The notes beneath the pieces were generated by a model. The model was not told the origin of the DNA, did no database searches, and was given only the letters and a program-made list of their open reading frames with translations. Shown piece after piece: positions 34,828 through 43,293 of a stretch of 64,000 nt of DNA. The translations under genes and the position numbers were made by a program. Every line of letters starts with the position of its first letter. Position 1 is the first letter of the stretch. Origin of the DNA: an uncultured Acetatifactor sp. (GTDB lineage Bacteria; Bacillota; Clostridia; Lachnospirales; Lachnospiraceae); the NCBI GenBank assembly GCA_910578815.1, contig CAJTSE010000013.1, positions 40,297-104,296 on the forward strand, read 5' to 3'.

Positions 34828-35739
34828 TCAGTCCTTCTCGCCGAACAGCCTGTGTGCCACCACATTAAAGGCGTACACGATCAGCAGCAGGATCACGGAA
34901 ATTGCGGCGGCATATCCCATCTCATAGCGGATAAAACCGTAATCGTCAATGTGGTTGGTAATCAGCTGTCCGGAATATTCCGGCGTGGGATTGGCACCGC
35001 TTAAGGTAACGCCGATCCAGCCCATATTAAAGGCATTCACAATCGCCATCACCGCTCCGAAAAGCATCTGCGGCTTCATGGAAGGAACGGTTATATAAAT
35101 AATCTCCTGGAAACGGTTTTTCAGGCCGTCCACATAAGCCGCTTCGTACAGTTCCTGGTCAATATTTAAAATACCCGAAATCATGGCCAGGAAGCCGATC
35201 CCCATGGCAGACCACAGGGAGACTACAATCATAATCAGCATAAAGTAGTCTTTGGTCAGCAAAAACTGGATAGGCGTATCAATCAGTCCCCACTGTAAGA
35301 GAAGACTGTTCACCCAGCCCGACTGGTCACCGGAAAAGATCGTCTTCCAGATTACGCCGATGAACACCTGCCCCAGCATGGAAGGAGTATAGATGCACAG
35401 CGCCAGCACCGTCCGGGGAATGGGCTGGATCTGGGCCAGCATCCAGGCTAAGAGGAAGGACAGCACATAGCCGCCGGGCCCCACAATCAGCGCATAGAGG
35501 AAGGTGTTTGGAAGTACATATTTTAAAAACACCTCATCCTGAGTAAACAGGGTAATGTAATTCAACAGTCCCGTAAAGTCAGGCTTGTTGATCACGTCGA
35601 AATAAGTAAAGGAAAGATACACCGCAATCAACACCGGTACTAGTATAAATGTGGAAAACAATAGGATGTATGGCAGCAGCAACAGATACGCCCTGCCGTC
35701 CTTCCTGTGAAATCCCTTTTGCCGCTTTGTTTGCCGCAT
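34828..35739 (-). CDS. Sugar ABC transporter permease (MalF/UgpA-like), second pair
   Basis: 303 residues with six membrane segments, and an EAA loop EAAYVDGLKNRFQEIIYITVP near residue 195. The start at 35739 lies only two bases beyond the stop codon of the 1001-residue binding protein, which implies coupling. It forms a heterodimer with the permease at 33920. Compared with the other pair, the EAA loops here keep the conserved Gly. Substrate unknown; the operon context suggests beta-glucan oligosaccharides. Confidence 0.9.
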   Translation of the reverse strand: MRQTKRQKGFHRKDGRAYLLLLPYILLFSTFILVPVLIAVYLSFTYFDVINKPDFTGLLNYITLFTQDEVFLKYVLPNTFLYALIVGPGGYVLSFLLAWMLAQIQPIPRTVLALCIYTPSMLGQVFIGVIWKTIFSGDQSGWVNSLLLQWGLIDTPIQFLLTKDYFMLIMIVVSLWSAMGIGFLAMISGILNIDQELYEAAYVDGLKNRFQEIIYITVPSMKPQMLFGAVMAIVNAFNMGWIGVTLSGANPTPEYSGQLITNHIDDYGFIRYEMGYAAAISVILLLIVYAFNVVAHRLFGEKD

Positions 35740-35741
35740 GC

Positions 35742-38700
35742 TTACTCACCCCCCTTTTTTGCTTTATCCATTTGCTCTTGTATCCAGTCCGCATCCCGGA
35801 TAATATAGCTCTTTATTATATTTCCCTCGTCGTCGTAGAAACCAAGCTCCTGCATTTTCTTTCTGATCTCCCGGTTGATGGCAATCACTTTCTCGTCTGC
35901 TGCCACCTGAGCCGAAGTGCCGTCAAAGACCATGGTATTCCAGATGTCCGAGATGGAACGCTCCAACAGGTACTGTCCCGGCGTCCTGGGCACATCCCGA
36001 AGCCAGTGCACCATGTCCAGAATGACTTCCTTGTCCTCCTGGTCGATGGGGGCCTGTTCCAGGGCCTCCACGTTGGAGGGCAGCCAGAAGTAGGTATCTC
36101 CGTAGGTAGAGCGCAGGGTATAGGTATATTCCACCTGGGTTTCCGTGTCCGTCCACCATTTCATGAATTCCCAGGCTTTTTCCGGCATCTGCGTATCCGC
36201 AAAGATCACTCCCCCCGTGCCGTTGGCAATAAAGCTGCGGTCGATGCTGCCGTCCTCCTTAACGGTTCCCAGATAAGGAGCCAGGGCCCACTGCCCTTCC
36301 AGCTCCGTAGCGCCGTTCTTGATCAGCACGTAATTGTTGGAATCCACAATGCCGATGGGAAGCACGGAATAGCGGAAAGAATTAAAGAACTCCTGCACCT
36401 GCGTATCCAGGGAATAAGCCACAAACAGATCTCCCAGCTGCTTTAACCCTTTCACGGAGTCAGGGGAATCAATGGCCGTGGCCGTACCGTCCTCCAGATA
36501 AAGGCTGCCGCCGTTTTGGAAAATAAGAGGCGTTGTCTGATAAAACCACTTATACCCAACCCCGGAGGAAATATTGTGGTAAAAATTCATACCGTACCGC
36601 TGCAGTCCGGGAAGCAGCTCAATCAGTTCATCCCAGGTATCAGGCACCTCCAGTCCCAGGTTTTCAAAAATATCCGTGCGGTAGATCACCGCGTCAAAAT
36701 CCAGTGTCTCCGGAATGGCATAAACTCCCTCATTATAGGTATAAGGCACCATAGCCCCTGCCACAAAGCGGTTTGCGGTTTCCCAGAAATCCTCAAACTG
36801 TGTCAGATCATAAAGGGCGTTACGACAGGCCAGATCAAAGGGCATATGGGAGATCAGACCCAAAGCAATATCAGGCGTCTGGTCCGCCGCGGATGCAAGG
36901 GTCAGCTTGTTTGCATCCGGCATCACGGAAATCTTAACCTTAATTCCCGTCTTGGGCGTGAATCCCGTATCGGCCAGCTTCTGCAGCAGGTCCACATGGG
37001 TCAGCGCCCTGGAAACCCAAATGTTCAGCTCATCTTCGTCCTCCGAACTGGTCTTATATTTATCGGAGGTAAAAGAAAAATACACGGTAGCAAATCCGTC
37101 GCCAATGCTTTTAAAGATACCGGCCTTAGGCGCAGGCATCTTATCCTCCCCGAAGGCATATATCATATCCAGGGAAAATTTAACGTTCATAATGGAAGAA
37201 GTAAATTTACTTACCGCCACCAGCACCGAATTGTCCGCCCCGGTGAGACTGGTGGTATAAAGTGCGATCTCATCCGGATATTCCGCCATGTCCTTAATAA
37301 ACACCTCTGCCTTGTCCAGGTAAGAAAGCAACGCGCCGTTGATGCCGTATTCCGACTCATGCTGAAGGAGGTATCGTATATGCTGGATCAGCGTCATATA
37401 TGCGTCCAGATATTCGGGAATCTCCGGTATGTACTGCGTCATTTTCCAGGTCCTGTATTTGTCTGCATCCTGCCCTGAAATCTTCTTAATGTCCAGCGAA
37501 AACTGGGTCACATGCTCTGCAATCAGCTGGCCATAGCGCCAGGCTTCCGTCACCGGCTCCATCTCTGTCTTTATGGTCAGGGTATGAAGGCCCTCAGAAA
37601 GATAAATATAATATGGATTTCCCTTTTCGTCGGAAAGCACTTCATTTGCCCAGCCCCCGTCACTGTAGGGAAAAGCGTAGCACTGCAGCTCTTTAAAGGG
37701 CACTACACCGTCTATGGCAATGCTTTCATAAGAATTAAATTCTTCCTTATCATTCATATAATGGAAGCCCAGCCGGTAAAGCCCTTCCGTCTGCACCCCA
37801 AATTCATAGGTAATCTCATTACCCGGTTTGGTCCAGGATAAGGTGTTCAGCTTCTTATATTCCGCATCATAAGGCGTCATGGCCGGATTGGCCGTAGACT
37901 GGTAAATAATCTCCGCTGAGTTTTTCACGGTGTAATCCGTAGCCCCGATGGGAATCATCGCTCCCTGTTTTGCCACATCAACGCCTGCATACTGTGCGGA
38001 ATATTCTTCATAAGAAGGGCATTCCTCCACAGGTGCCTCCACGTAAAGCGTGCCCAGGGCCAGGCCGTCATTGGAACGGTTGGTCAGGGTAATCACATTC
38101 TCTCCCGCTTCCAGTGTCATGTACAAGGGATGCGTAGAAGAATAGGTATTGTTAAAAAGCCGGATATGGTTCCACTCATTCAGACGCTCCTGTGCAGGCG
38201 CAATTTCATCCCCGTATCTGTCCACCAGATATTCATCCACCGCATCCTGCCAGTACAGAGGCAGCTCCACCGTCTTCCATTCCTGATACTGGGCCTCCCC
38301 GTTCAGAGCCACATCCACTGTATAATCAAGGTAAGAATTACCTGCCGACAAATAGTCTACTGCCAGATAATACACTCCCCTTTTTTCCACATTTATTATG
38401 TATTCTGCCATCTGCTCATAATCCAAAACTACTGCGCTGCCTTCATAGGCAGGCAGCTCCCCTTCCGCTTCGAAGCTTTTTACTTCTCCCTGCTTCGGGG
38501 AGGCAGAATAATTTCCCTCTCCATATCCCGCGTCAAGATATTTCAGGTAATCCGTATAAGTATAATCCGAAGAGACAAGAGAGCCCGCCAAAAGCTCATA
38601 GGCCTCCTTCAGTTCTTCCGGACTGACATCCTCCACATACTCGGCATGATTCATATTGAAGATCAAATAAACCCCCGCAGCACATGCTGCCGCTGCAGCA

Positions 38701-38747
38701 GCGGTAATGATTACTTTTTTTAAAATCCCGGTCTTCTTCGACTTCAT
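35742..38747 (-). CDS. Membrane-anchored solute-binding protein fused to carbohydrate-binding-like domains
   Basis: 1001 residues, more than twice the usual binding-protein length. An N-terminal membrane anchor (VIITAAAAAACAAGVYLIF, no lipobox Cys) is followed by two beta-sandwich segments resembling CBM6/35-type or galactose-binding-like modules (about 70-235, and about 290-425 with YEFGVQTEGLYRLGFHYMND), a helical stretch (about 430-580), and a family 1 solute-binding domain (about 600-975; FDAVIYRTDIFENLGLEVPDTWDEL). It directly precedes the second permease pair. The binding-like modules could hold polysaccharide close to the importer. The domain assignments are by eye. A terminator hairpin lies upstream, after the first binding-protein gene. 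Confidence 0.8.
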   Translation of the reverse strand: MKSKKTGILKKVIITAAAAAACAAGVYLIFNMNHAEYVEDVSPEELKEAYELLAGSLVSSDYTYTDYLKYLDAGYGEGNYSASPKQGEVKSFEAEGELPAYEGSAVVLDYEQMAEYIINVEKRGVYYLAVDYLSAGNSYLDYTVDVALNGEAQYQEWKTVELPLYWQDAVDEYLVDRYGDEIAPAQERLNEWNHIRLFNNTYSSTHPLYMTLEAGENVITLTNRSNDGLALGTLYVEAPVEECPSYEEYSAQYAGVDVAKQGAMIPIGATDYTVKNSAEIIYQSTANPAMTPYDAEYKKLNTLSWTKPGNEITYEFGVQTEGLYRLGFHYMNDKEEFNSYESIAIDGVVPFKELQCYAFPYSDGGWANEVLSDEKGNPYYIYLSEGLHTLTIKTEMEPVTEAWRYGQLIAEHVTQFSLDIKKISGQDADKYRTWKMTQYIPEIPEYLDAYMTLIQHIRYLLQHESEYGINGALLSYLDKAEVFIKDMAEYPDEIALYTTSLTGADNSVLVAVSKFTSSIMNVKFSLDMIYAFGEDKMPAPKAGIFKSIGDGFATVYFSFTSDKYKTSSEDEDELNIWVSRALTHVDLLQKLADTGFTPKTGIKVKISVMPDANKLTLASAADQTPDIALGLISHMPFDLACRNALYDLTQFEDFWETANRFVAGAMVPYTYNEGVYAIPETLDFDAVIYRTDIFENLGLEVPDTWDELIELLPGLQRYGMNFYHNISSGVGYKWFYQTTPLIFQNGGSLYLEDGTATAIDSPDSVKGLKQLGDLFVAYSLDTQVQEFFNSFRYSVLPIGIVDSNNYVLIKNGATELEGQWALAPYLGTVKEDGSIDRSFIANGTGGVIFADTQMPEKAWEFMKWWTDTETQVEYTYTLRSTYGDTYFWLPSNVEALEQAPIDQEDKEVILDMVHWLRDVPRTPGQYLLERSISDIWNTMVFDGTSAQVAADEKVIAINREIRKKMQELGFYDDEGNIIKSYIIRDADWIQEQMDKAKKGGE

Positions 38748-38764
38748 GAGCGTGCTCCTTTTAT

Positions 38765-38816
38765 AAAAAGAGGGCTTATTATCTTAAAACACTTTGTGCC
38801 TCCAATAATAAGCCCT
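38765..38816 (-). terminator. Stem-loop between the two binding-protein genes
   Basis: Read leftward: AGGGCTTATTAT, 22-base loop, ATAATAAGCCCT, then CTTTTT. A strong stem with T-run directly after the first binding-protein gene; such sites let the binding protein be made in excess over the permeases (inference). Confidence 0.82.
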
Positions 38817-38846
38817 GCCTTTCTACATAAATTCTGTCAAATCAGT

Positions 38847-40598
38847 TTAAAAATCAGCATCGGTAAATCCATAGTAGGTCTTCAGGCCGTTCTTCAAGGA
38901 ATTCTGTGCCTCAGTCAGCCTGTCGTTCATCTTCTTGTTCCATTCAGGCAGATTAGCCTTTACCGTGTCAAGCCAGCTGGCATTGGTCACAGGAACGCCA
39001 ACCACTTCTTCGTTGGTCAGATTCAGCCACTCATAGATGCACTCTTTCCGGGTGCCGTCCTCATACACATACCAGGGATAGCACTTATCGGATACGTCCC
39101 AGATCTGGCCTTCCTCCCAAAGCTGTACGACATACTGGAAGCCGGGCATCTTCTCTGCATCACCGTAACGCGCATGGTTCACGGTTGAATACCAAATCTT
39201 CATCTGCGCATCAAATTCGTCTCCCGTTACCAGAGGGAAGGAATCGTTTAAGCAGCTCTGCATAACACCTGCGTTGTTCCACTGCTGATCCGCTCTCGCC
39301 TGCATAGCCTCGGTAGCGCCGCACCAGTAGGAGCCGAACGCATAAGCCAGATCCAGCTGTGCTTTCTCCGCATCACTCCATGCCGGATCGCCGTCATCCA
39401 TAGCATAATTGTGGATCGCCATGGGGTCGATTACGATACCCACGGTATTTCCTCTATAATCCGTTGCCGGTCTGGGATAGATGTCCCAATCACCGGATTC
39501 CACCGCATTGGTAGGCCATGTGCCGTCCTCATTCTGGCCCATTGCAGAGTCGGTCATCATCCAGGGGTCACCTGCAGAGGTCAGGCAGTAATTACGGCAG
39601 AAGAATCTGTAGCTCCACCACCAGCCGTCATCCATGATTGCCTGATCAACGGCACCCTGTCCCTGCTTGGTAAAGATTTCATACTCGGACCACTGAGGAA
39701 TATAATCCAACAAGCTCATAACCTGATCGGATGCCATATTCACCTCAGCGCCTTCGTTCATAGCCTTCACCACCGTGTCTGTACCGGTCTGAATAAACTG
39801 AGTAGCACTGCCGTAAACCAGACCCCAGAAATTGGTGTTATCCGCGGAGGTAACAAAATCTGTGTAATCTTCGATGGTCCAGTCAGGTCCGGGAACATCT
39901 ATATTATTGTCCTCAGCCAGCTCTTTGTTTACAAATACGCCCCAAGGCTGCATAAACTGAGGCAGGCCTGCCTGAAAACCGTAGTAATTCATCTGAGACA
40001 TCAGGGATGTATTAAAGGATTGATACAAGGGATCGTCTGCATAGACGGACAAGTCTGCCACCATACCCTTGGCCGTATCATCAGGCAGCATGGTAGAAGC
40101 ATATATATCAGGATACTTTCCATGCTCTGCCTTGAAATTCTCCAGCTCCTGATCCCAGGAGGTATCGTTGCTGTCCGGATCGTCGGTCTTTGCATACAGA
40201 TTGATTTTCAGATTCGGATAAATCTCATTAAATTTTTTAGCCATAGCATAAAGCATAGCCACGTTTTTGGAGGTAAGATCCTCATCCGCGATGGTCATAT
40301 GTCCCAGATCGCTGTAGTACACACTGTCACCGGACCAGCACATTACGTCAATGTTTCCGGAAACTTCCGGATCCAGGGTAAGGTAAAAAGGCTTGGTATT
40401 AACGGTCTCGCCGCCGTTGGAGTCTCCGGTATTGGCATTATCACCGCCCGAATTTCCACCGTTGTTCGTCTCTCCACTGCTTTGAACACTACCCCCCCCA
40501 TTTGAAGAGTCGCCGCCGTTATCATTACCGCAGCCAGTCATCAGGCCGGCTGCCATGGCAACAGAAAGAAGCAGTCCCAATACTTTCTTCGCTTTCAT
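38847..40598 (-). CDS. Sugar ABC transporter solute-binding lipoprotein
   Basis: 583 residues. Lipoprotein signal peptide (KVLGLLLSVAMAAGLMTGC, lipidated Cys 23), a Gly/Asn/Ser linker to about residue 65, then a family 1 extracellular solute-binding domain (IDVMCWSGDSVYYSD near 85; VDQAIMDDGWWWSYRFF; aromatic-rich, as expected for sugar binding). First gene of the long glucan operon. ATG at 40598 has GGAGG six bases upstream; the frame to 40667 lacks a site and would run across the leader operator. A stem-loop terminator follows, so this gene is probably the most highly expressed of the operon. The 600-residue size fits oligosaccharide binders. Confidence 0.9.
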   Translation of the reverse strand: MKAKKVLGLLLSVAMAAGLMTGCGNDNGGDSSNGGGSVQSSGETNNGGNSGGDNANTGDSNGGETVNTKPFYLTLDPEVSGNIDVMCWSGDSVYYSDLGHMTIADEDLTSKNVAMLYAMAKKFNEIYPNLKINLYAKTDDPDSNDTSWDQELENFKAEHGKYPDIYASTMLPDDTAKGMVADLSVYADDPLYQSFNTSLMSQMNYYGFQAGLPQFMQPWGVFVNKELAEDNNIDVPGPDWTIEDYTDFVTSADNTNFWGLVYGSATQFIQTGTDTVVKAMNEGAEVNMASDQVMSLLDYIPQWSEYEIFTKQGQGAVDQAIMDDGWWWSYRFFCRNYCLTSAGDPWMMTDSAMGQNEDGTWPTNAVESGDWDIYPRPATDYRGNTVGIVIDPMAIHNYAMDDGDPAWSDAEKAQLDLAYAFGSYWCGATEAMQARADQQWNNAGVMQSCLNDSFPLVTGDEFDAQMKIWYSTVNHARYGDAEKMPGFQYVVQLWEEGQIWDVSDKCYPWYVYEDGTRKECIYEWLNLTNEEVVGVPVTNASWLDTVKANLPEWNKKMNDRLTEAQNSLKNGLKTYYGFTDADF

Positions 40599-40665
40599 AA
40601 TTTTCCTCCGTTTCTTTTTTGATCGAGCTTCCGACACGGATTTTAGATTTGTGTCAGAATTTACC

Positions 40666-40676
40666 AAAACGTTTTT
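40666..40676. promoter_or_regulatory. LacI-type operator in the operon leader
   Basis: AAAACGTTTTT in the context ACCAAAACGTTTTTC, a palindrome centred on CG as bound by LacI-family repressors. It sits in the leader about 70 bases before the first ATG. Confidence 0.72.
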
Positions 40677-40855
40677 CTTCCCTTAAATTTCAGCTGTCCC
40701 GGACTTTACTCTCTTCCCTGATACCTCCAGGCCCAGCTTCCGACTTGCGTAAAGCGTGACACTTGGCTGAAGAGCCTTATCCATTGGCAGCTTCAAAAGT
40801 CTTATGTACAAAGTGCTGATCACCATTACACTTTTTACTTTATAGCTTTCATTAG

Positions 40856-40867
40856 AAAAACGTTTTT
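40856..40867. promoter_or_regulatory. LacI-type operator at the operon promoter
   Basis: Perfect palindrome AAAAACGTTTTT. It lies about 27 bases downstream of the -10 box, where a bound repressor would block transcription. Same core as the sites at 40666 and 49669. Confidence 0.78.
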
Positions 40868-40893
40868 GTACCGCTCACCTCAACTACAATTAT

Positions 40894-40922
40894 ATGATAT
40901 TCTATGTAGTTCAATTTGTCAA
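40894..40922 (-). promoter_or_regulatory. Sigma-A promoter of the glucan operon
   Basis: Read leftward: perfect TTGACA (40922-40917), 17-base spacer, TATCAT (40899-40894). The leader to the ATG at 40598 is about 290 bases and includes both operators. The rest of the 40600-41083 gap holds nothing else I can identify. Confidence 0.8.
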
Positions 40923-41083
40923 CAAAAACCTTGCTTTCCTATTTAAAATTGTTTATATTATACAACACAGTCATTTCTTTTTTGGTATTTATTCCTAGTA
41001 TGCAGCTTTTCAACACTAGATTACTGCATTTCTTCCCTGCCTGTCCGTTATCAAGTAAAGCATTCAAGGAAGGTAAGAATCCG

Positions 41084-41533
41084 CTATTTATATGTTACGG
41101 TTCTAAATTTTTGCTCTATCCAAAAGGTTGCCTCTAATGCATGAAAGTGAATGAATCTTATTTTGGGATCGTCAATCCCCTTCGGGAAAAAGCTTTTATC
41201 ACCATCATCCCATAGCTCCTGCATTTCTTTTCTGTCCGTGATAAACTCAACTTCTCCCACCAGGGTTAAGGAATCACCTCCCTGTTGAAAGCAGACGCTG
41301 GACTTTGTATTGGTCTCAAAGTGCTTTGCCTTGCCCTGCTTTTCGCTCCTTTTGGATGTGACAAAATATATTTCTCTAAATCCCTTATTGCTTAACTTCC
41401 TGACACAACAAGTTCTCGGATAGCCTTTTTCATCCACAGATGTAACAAACATAATCTCACACTTTTGCACTAATTCATCAGCTTTTCCTTCTATTTCCTT
41501 AATCCTTTGTTTCTGGATGTCACTCGCTTTCAA
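41084..41533 (-). CDS. Pyridoxamine 5'-phosphate oxidase-fold protein
   Basis: 149 residues, a single split-barrel flavin-binding domain of the PNPOx-like superfamily (IMFVTSVDEKGYPRTCCVRK near residue 28; IYFVTSKRSEK; SLTLVGEVEFI). Members bind FMN, F420 or haem, or have lost activity; true PNP oxidase function is unlikely for this short type. The frame begins at TTG (41533), with AAGGAA directly before it and GGAGG a little further; the next ATG would remove part of the fold, so the start is uncertain. It faces the glucan operon promoter from behind, and is apparently monocistronic. Confidence 0.78.
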   Translation of the reverse strand: MKASDIQKQRIKEIEGKADELVQKCEIMFVTSVDEKGYPRTCCVRKLSNKGFREIYFVTSKRSEKQGKAKHFETNTKSSVCFQQGGDSLTLVGEVEFITDRKEMQELWDDGDKSFFPKGIDDPKIRFIHFHALEATFWIEQKFRTVTYK

Positions 41534-41695
41534 TTCCTTATCATACCCTCCGCTATATTATCCTTTGTTATTCTGCACACAGGTTTCAAAAACTGACCGT
41601 ATATCCGGCTTTGTTTCCATTCCTTCTTCAAATCCTAATATAACAAAGCACTCGTAAGAAAACCACCACGTTGAAAATGCTGTTCAAACAGATCA

Positions 41696-41707
41696 TGTCA
41701 CGTGACA
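41696..41707. promoter_or_regulatory. Perfect 12-bp palindrome
   Basis: TGTCACGTGACA in the 213-base gap between the 68-residue protein gene and the PNPOx gene. It could be an operator for an unidentified regulator; nothing else of note is seen in the gap. Confidence 0.4.
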
Positions 41708-41746
41708 GTTTGCATTTTCCCTGATCGCAGCTATTCAGATTATGAT

Positions 41747-41953
41747 TCAGTTAGTCCTCTGAAAAATAACTGTCTCTTCCTTCATGGATATTTTCCCGAC
41801 CTGGTAACCGTATTCCAAAAGCTCCTTTTTATATTTCAGAAAAGAATGATCCATCGGTATTCCTGCAATATTCTGTATTTCCTCAAAAGTCAGCAAAACG
41901 GATTCCCTGCCGTCTCGCTGCACATACTCCCATAAAATACTGTACTTACTCAT
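41747..41953 (-). CDS. Small DUF7662-like protein
   Basis: 68 residues. The pattern YSILWEYVQRDG, VLLTFEEIQNIAG and YKKELLEYGYQVG resembles a small uncharacterised domain (DUF7662-like) with a helix-turn-helix-like middle; the assignment is from memory. No signal peptide or membrane segment. The ribosome site AAGGA, six bases before ATG, supports it as a real gene, although it is short. It is separated by 95 bases from the XRE-receiver gene upstream, so cotranscription is possible. No function can be proposed. Confidence 0.65.
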   Translation of the reverse strand: MSKYSILWEYVQRDGRESVLLTFEEIQNIAGIPMDHSFLKYKKELLEYGYQVGKISMKEETVIFQRTN

Positions 41954-42048
41954 GATTTTTCCTTCTCTTTCCTGTAATTCTCTGTAATTTTCTGCAGCAC
42001 CTGCCTTATGCAGGCAGGCGCTTTGTACTCTCCATTTTCACCCGGCCT

Positions 42049-42705
42049 TTATCCGATTCGCTCTACCAGCGTATCCGCCTGGAAGGGCTTTACCACAAAG
42101 GCATCCGCACCAAGCTGCAGCGCCAGCTCCACATTTGCTTTGGCGGACAATGCGGAAAGCATGACCACCCTTAATCCGGGATAGTCCTCCCTTATTTTTT
42201 TCAGGGTCTCGATACCGTTCATCTCCGGCATCCCAATATCCAGCACACACACGTCCACTGCCTCTCCGCCCAGTATCTTCAGGCATTCCCTGCCGTTTCC
42301 CGCCTGCAGGACCCTATGGCCCTGCTTGGTCAGAATATCCTCCACCATCATCCGCATAAAATCCGAATCGTCCGTGATCAGAACCCTTTTGCTTTCTCCC
42401 TGTGCGGCAGAGGGAACGTAATCAAAAATACTGTCTGCCTGGCTTTGATTCAATATGTCGGCAATATCGTTCTTATCCCAGTTCAAGTCACTGCCGGAGC
42501 TGCCAAAAGGGCCGATCCCAAGCAGATCGTCTGCCGTCACAAATAAAGCACTGCAAATTTTAGGTATCATGGCGATGTCCGGATAAGAAACTCCCATCTC
42601 CCATCTCGAAACCGCCTGGGGCGTAACATTCAGTTTTTCAGCAAGCTCCGCCTGAGTGAAATCCCGTTTCAGACGACAGCGCTTGATCACTTCTCCAATA
42701 TTCAT
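42049..42705 (-). CDS. XRE helix-turn-helix fused to a response-regulator receiver domain
   Basis: 218 residues. Residues 1-62 are an XRE/Cro-type DNA-binding domain (FTQAELAEKLNVTPQAVSRW, then ADDLLGIG). After a linker of about 40 residues comes a CheY-like receiver domain with the acidic pair ITDDSDFM, the phosphorylation site Asp in VCVLDIGMPEMNG, and the conserved Lys in FVVKPFQ. The order is the reverse of ordinary response regulators, which have the receiver first and an OmpR, NarL or LytTR output. No histidine kinase is adjacent. ATG at 42705 has GGAGG six bases upstream. A palindrome TGTCCGGACA lies 26 bases upstream of it and could be its own site. Confidence 0.87.
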   Translation of the reverse strand: MNIGEVIKRCRLKRDFTQAELAEKLNVTPQAVSRWEMGVSYPDIAMIPKICSALFVTADDLLGIGPFGSSGSDLNWDKNDIADILNQSQADSIFDYVPSAAQGESKRVLITDDSDFMRMMVEDILTKQGHRVLQAGNGRECLKILGGEAVDVCVLDIGMPEMNGIETLKKIREDYPGLRVVMLSALSAKANVELALQLGADAFVVKPFQADTLVERIG

Positions 42706-42818
42706 AGCTTTCCTCCGTTTTCACAATGTTTTGTCCGGACATCATTAGCTTACCACGCAAAAAACATCGGCGTCAAACAAGCGCTGCTTGTGATCGGAGG
42801 AAGCCTTCGGCTTATCCA

Positions 42819-43292
42819 TCAGATCAGCTTTGCCTTACAGGACATTTTTTCCACCTCCAGCCGAAAAACGGCTGTTCTTTCCAGCATCCTGTCGTCATAG
42901 TCCCATTCCGCTTTTCCCGTAGCCTGCCTCATAACGGCACCAAGTCCCATTTTCTTCTCTCTCCGATCCGCAACAAGGCATAGCCTCCCCGTACCGATCA
43001 CGCTCTGAAATTCTGCAGAAAAGCTGCATACATTTTTTCCCTCCAGCAGCTTATACCTTCCGTCGATCTCAAAGCCCACGGAAGGCTCTGCCCCGGCAAG
43101 TTCAAATTTCCGGCCCGCACATGCGCCGTGAAAATAAAAAAGTATTTTCCCGCCTTCCATTAGACAGCCGTAATTTACAGGTACAATATAAATCTCGCCC
43201 TTATCGTAAAAAGCCACCCGCAGAATCGTCTCCCGCAAGATAAACCCTTCTATTTCTTTTTGATCCGTAATTTCTCTGTCACTTCGTCTCAT
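42819..43292 (-). CDS. Pyridoxamine 5'-phosphate oxidase-fold (NimA-like) flavoprotein
   Basis: 157 residues. The split-barrel fold is shown by ILRVAFYDKGEIYIVPVNYG and ILFYFHGACAGRKFELAG, the FMN-binding region of the NimA/flavin-nucleotide-binding group, whose members include nitroimidazole-resistance proteins. Activity cannot be predicted. ATG at 43292 has GGAGG nine bases upstream and lies two bases from the HAD gene stop, so these genes form one unit with DUF3795. A second, unrelated PNPOx-fold protein is encoded at 41084. Downstream, ACAAGC/GCTTGT and a T-run near 42765-42800 may form a terminator. Confidence 0.8.
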   Translation of the reverse strand: MRRSDREITDQKEIEGFILRETILRVAFYDKGEIYIVPVNYGCLMEGGKILFYFHGACAGRKFELAGAEPSVGFEIDGRYKLLEGKNVCSFSAEFQSVIGTGRLCLVADRREKKMGLGAVMRQATGKAEWDYDDRMLERTAVFRLEVEKMSCKAKLI

Positions 43293-43293
43293 T

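Noticed and set aside
39411..40505. 364-codon open frame on the plus strand
   Set aside because: Antisense to the solute-binding protein gene, no start site support.
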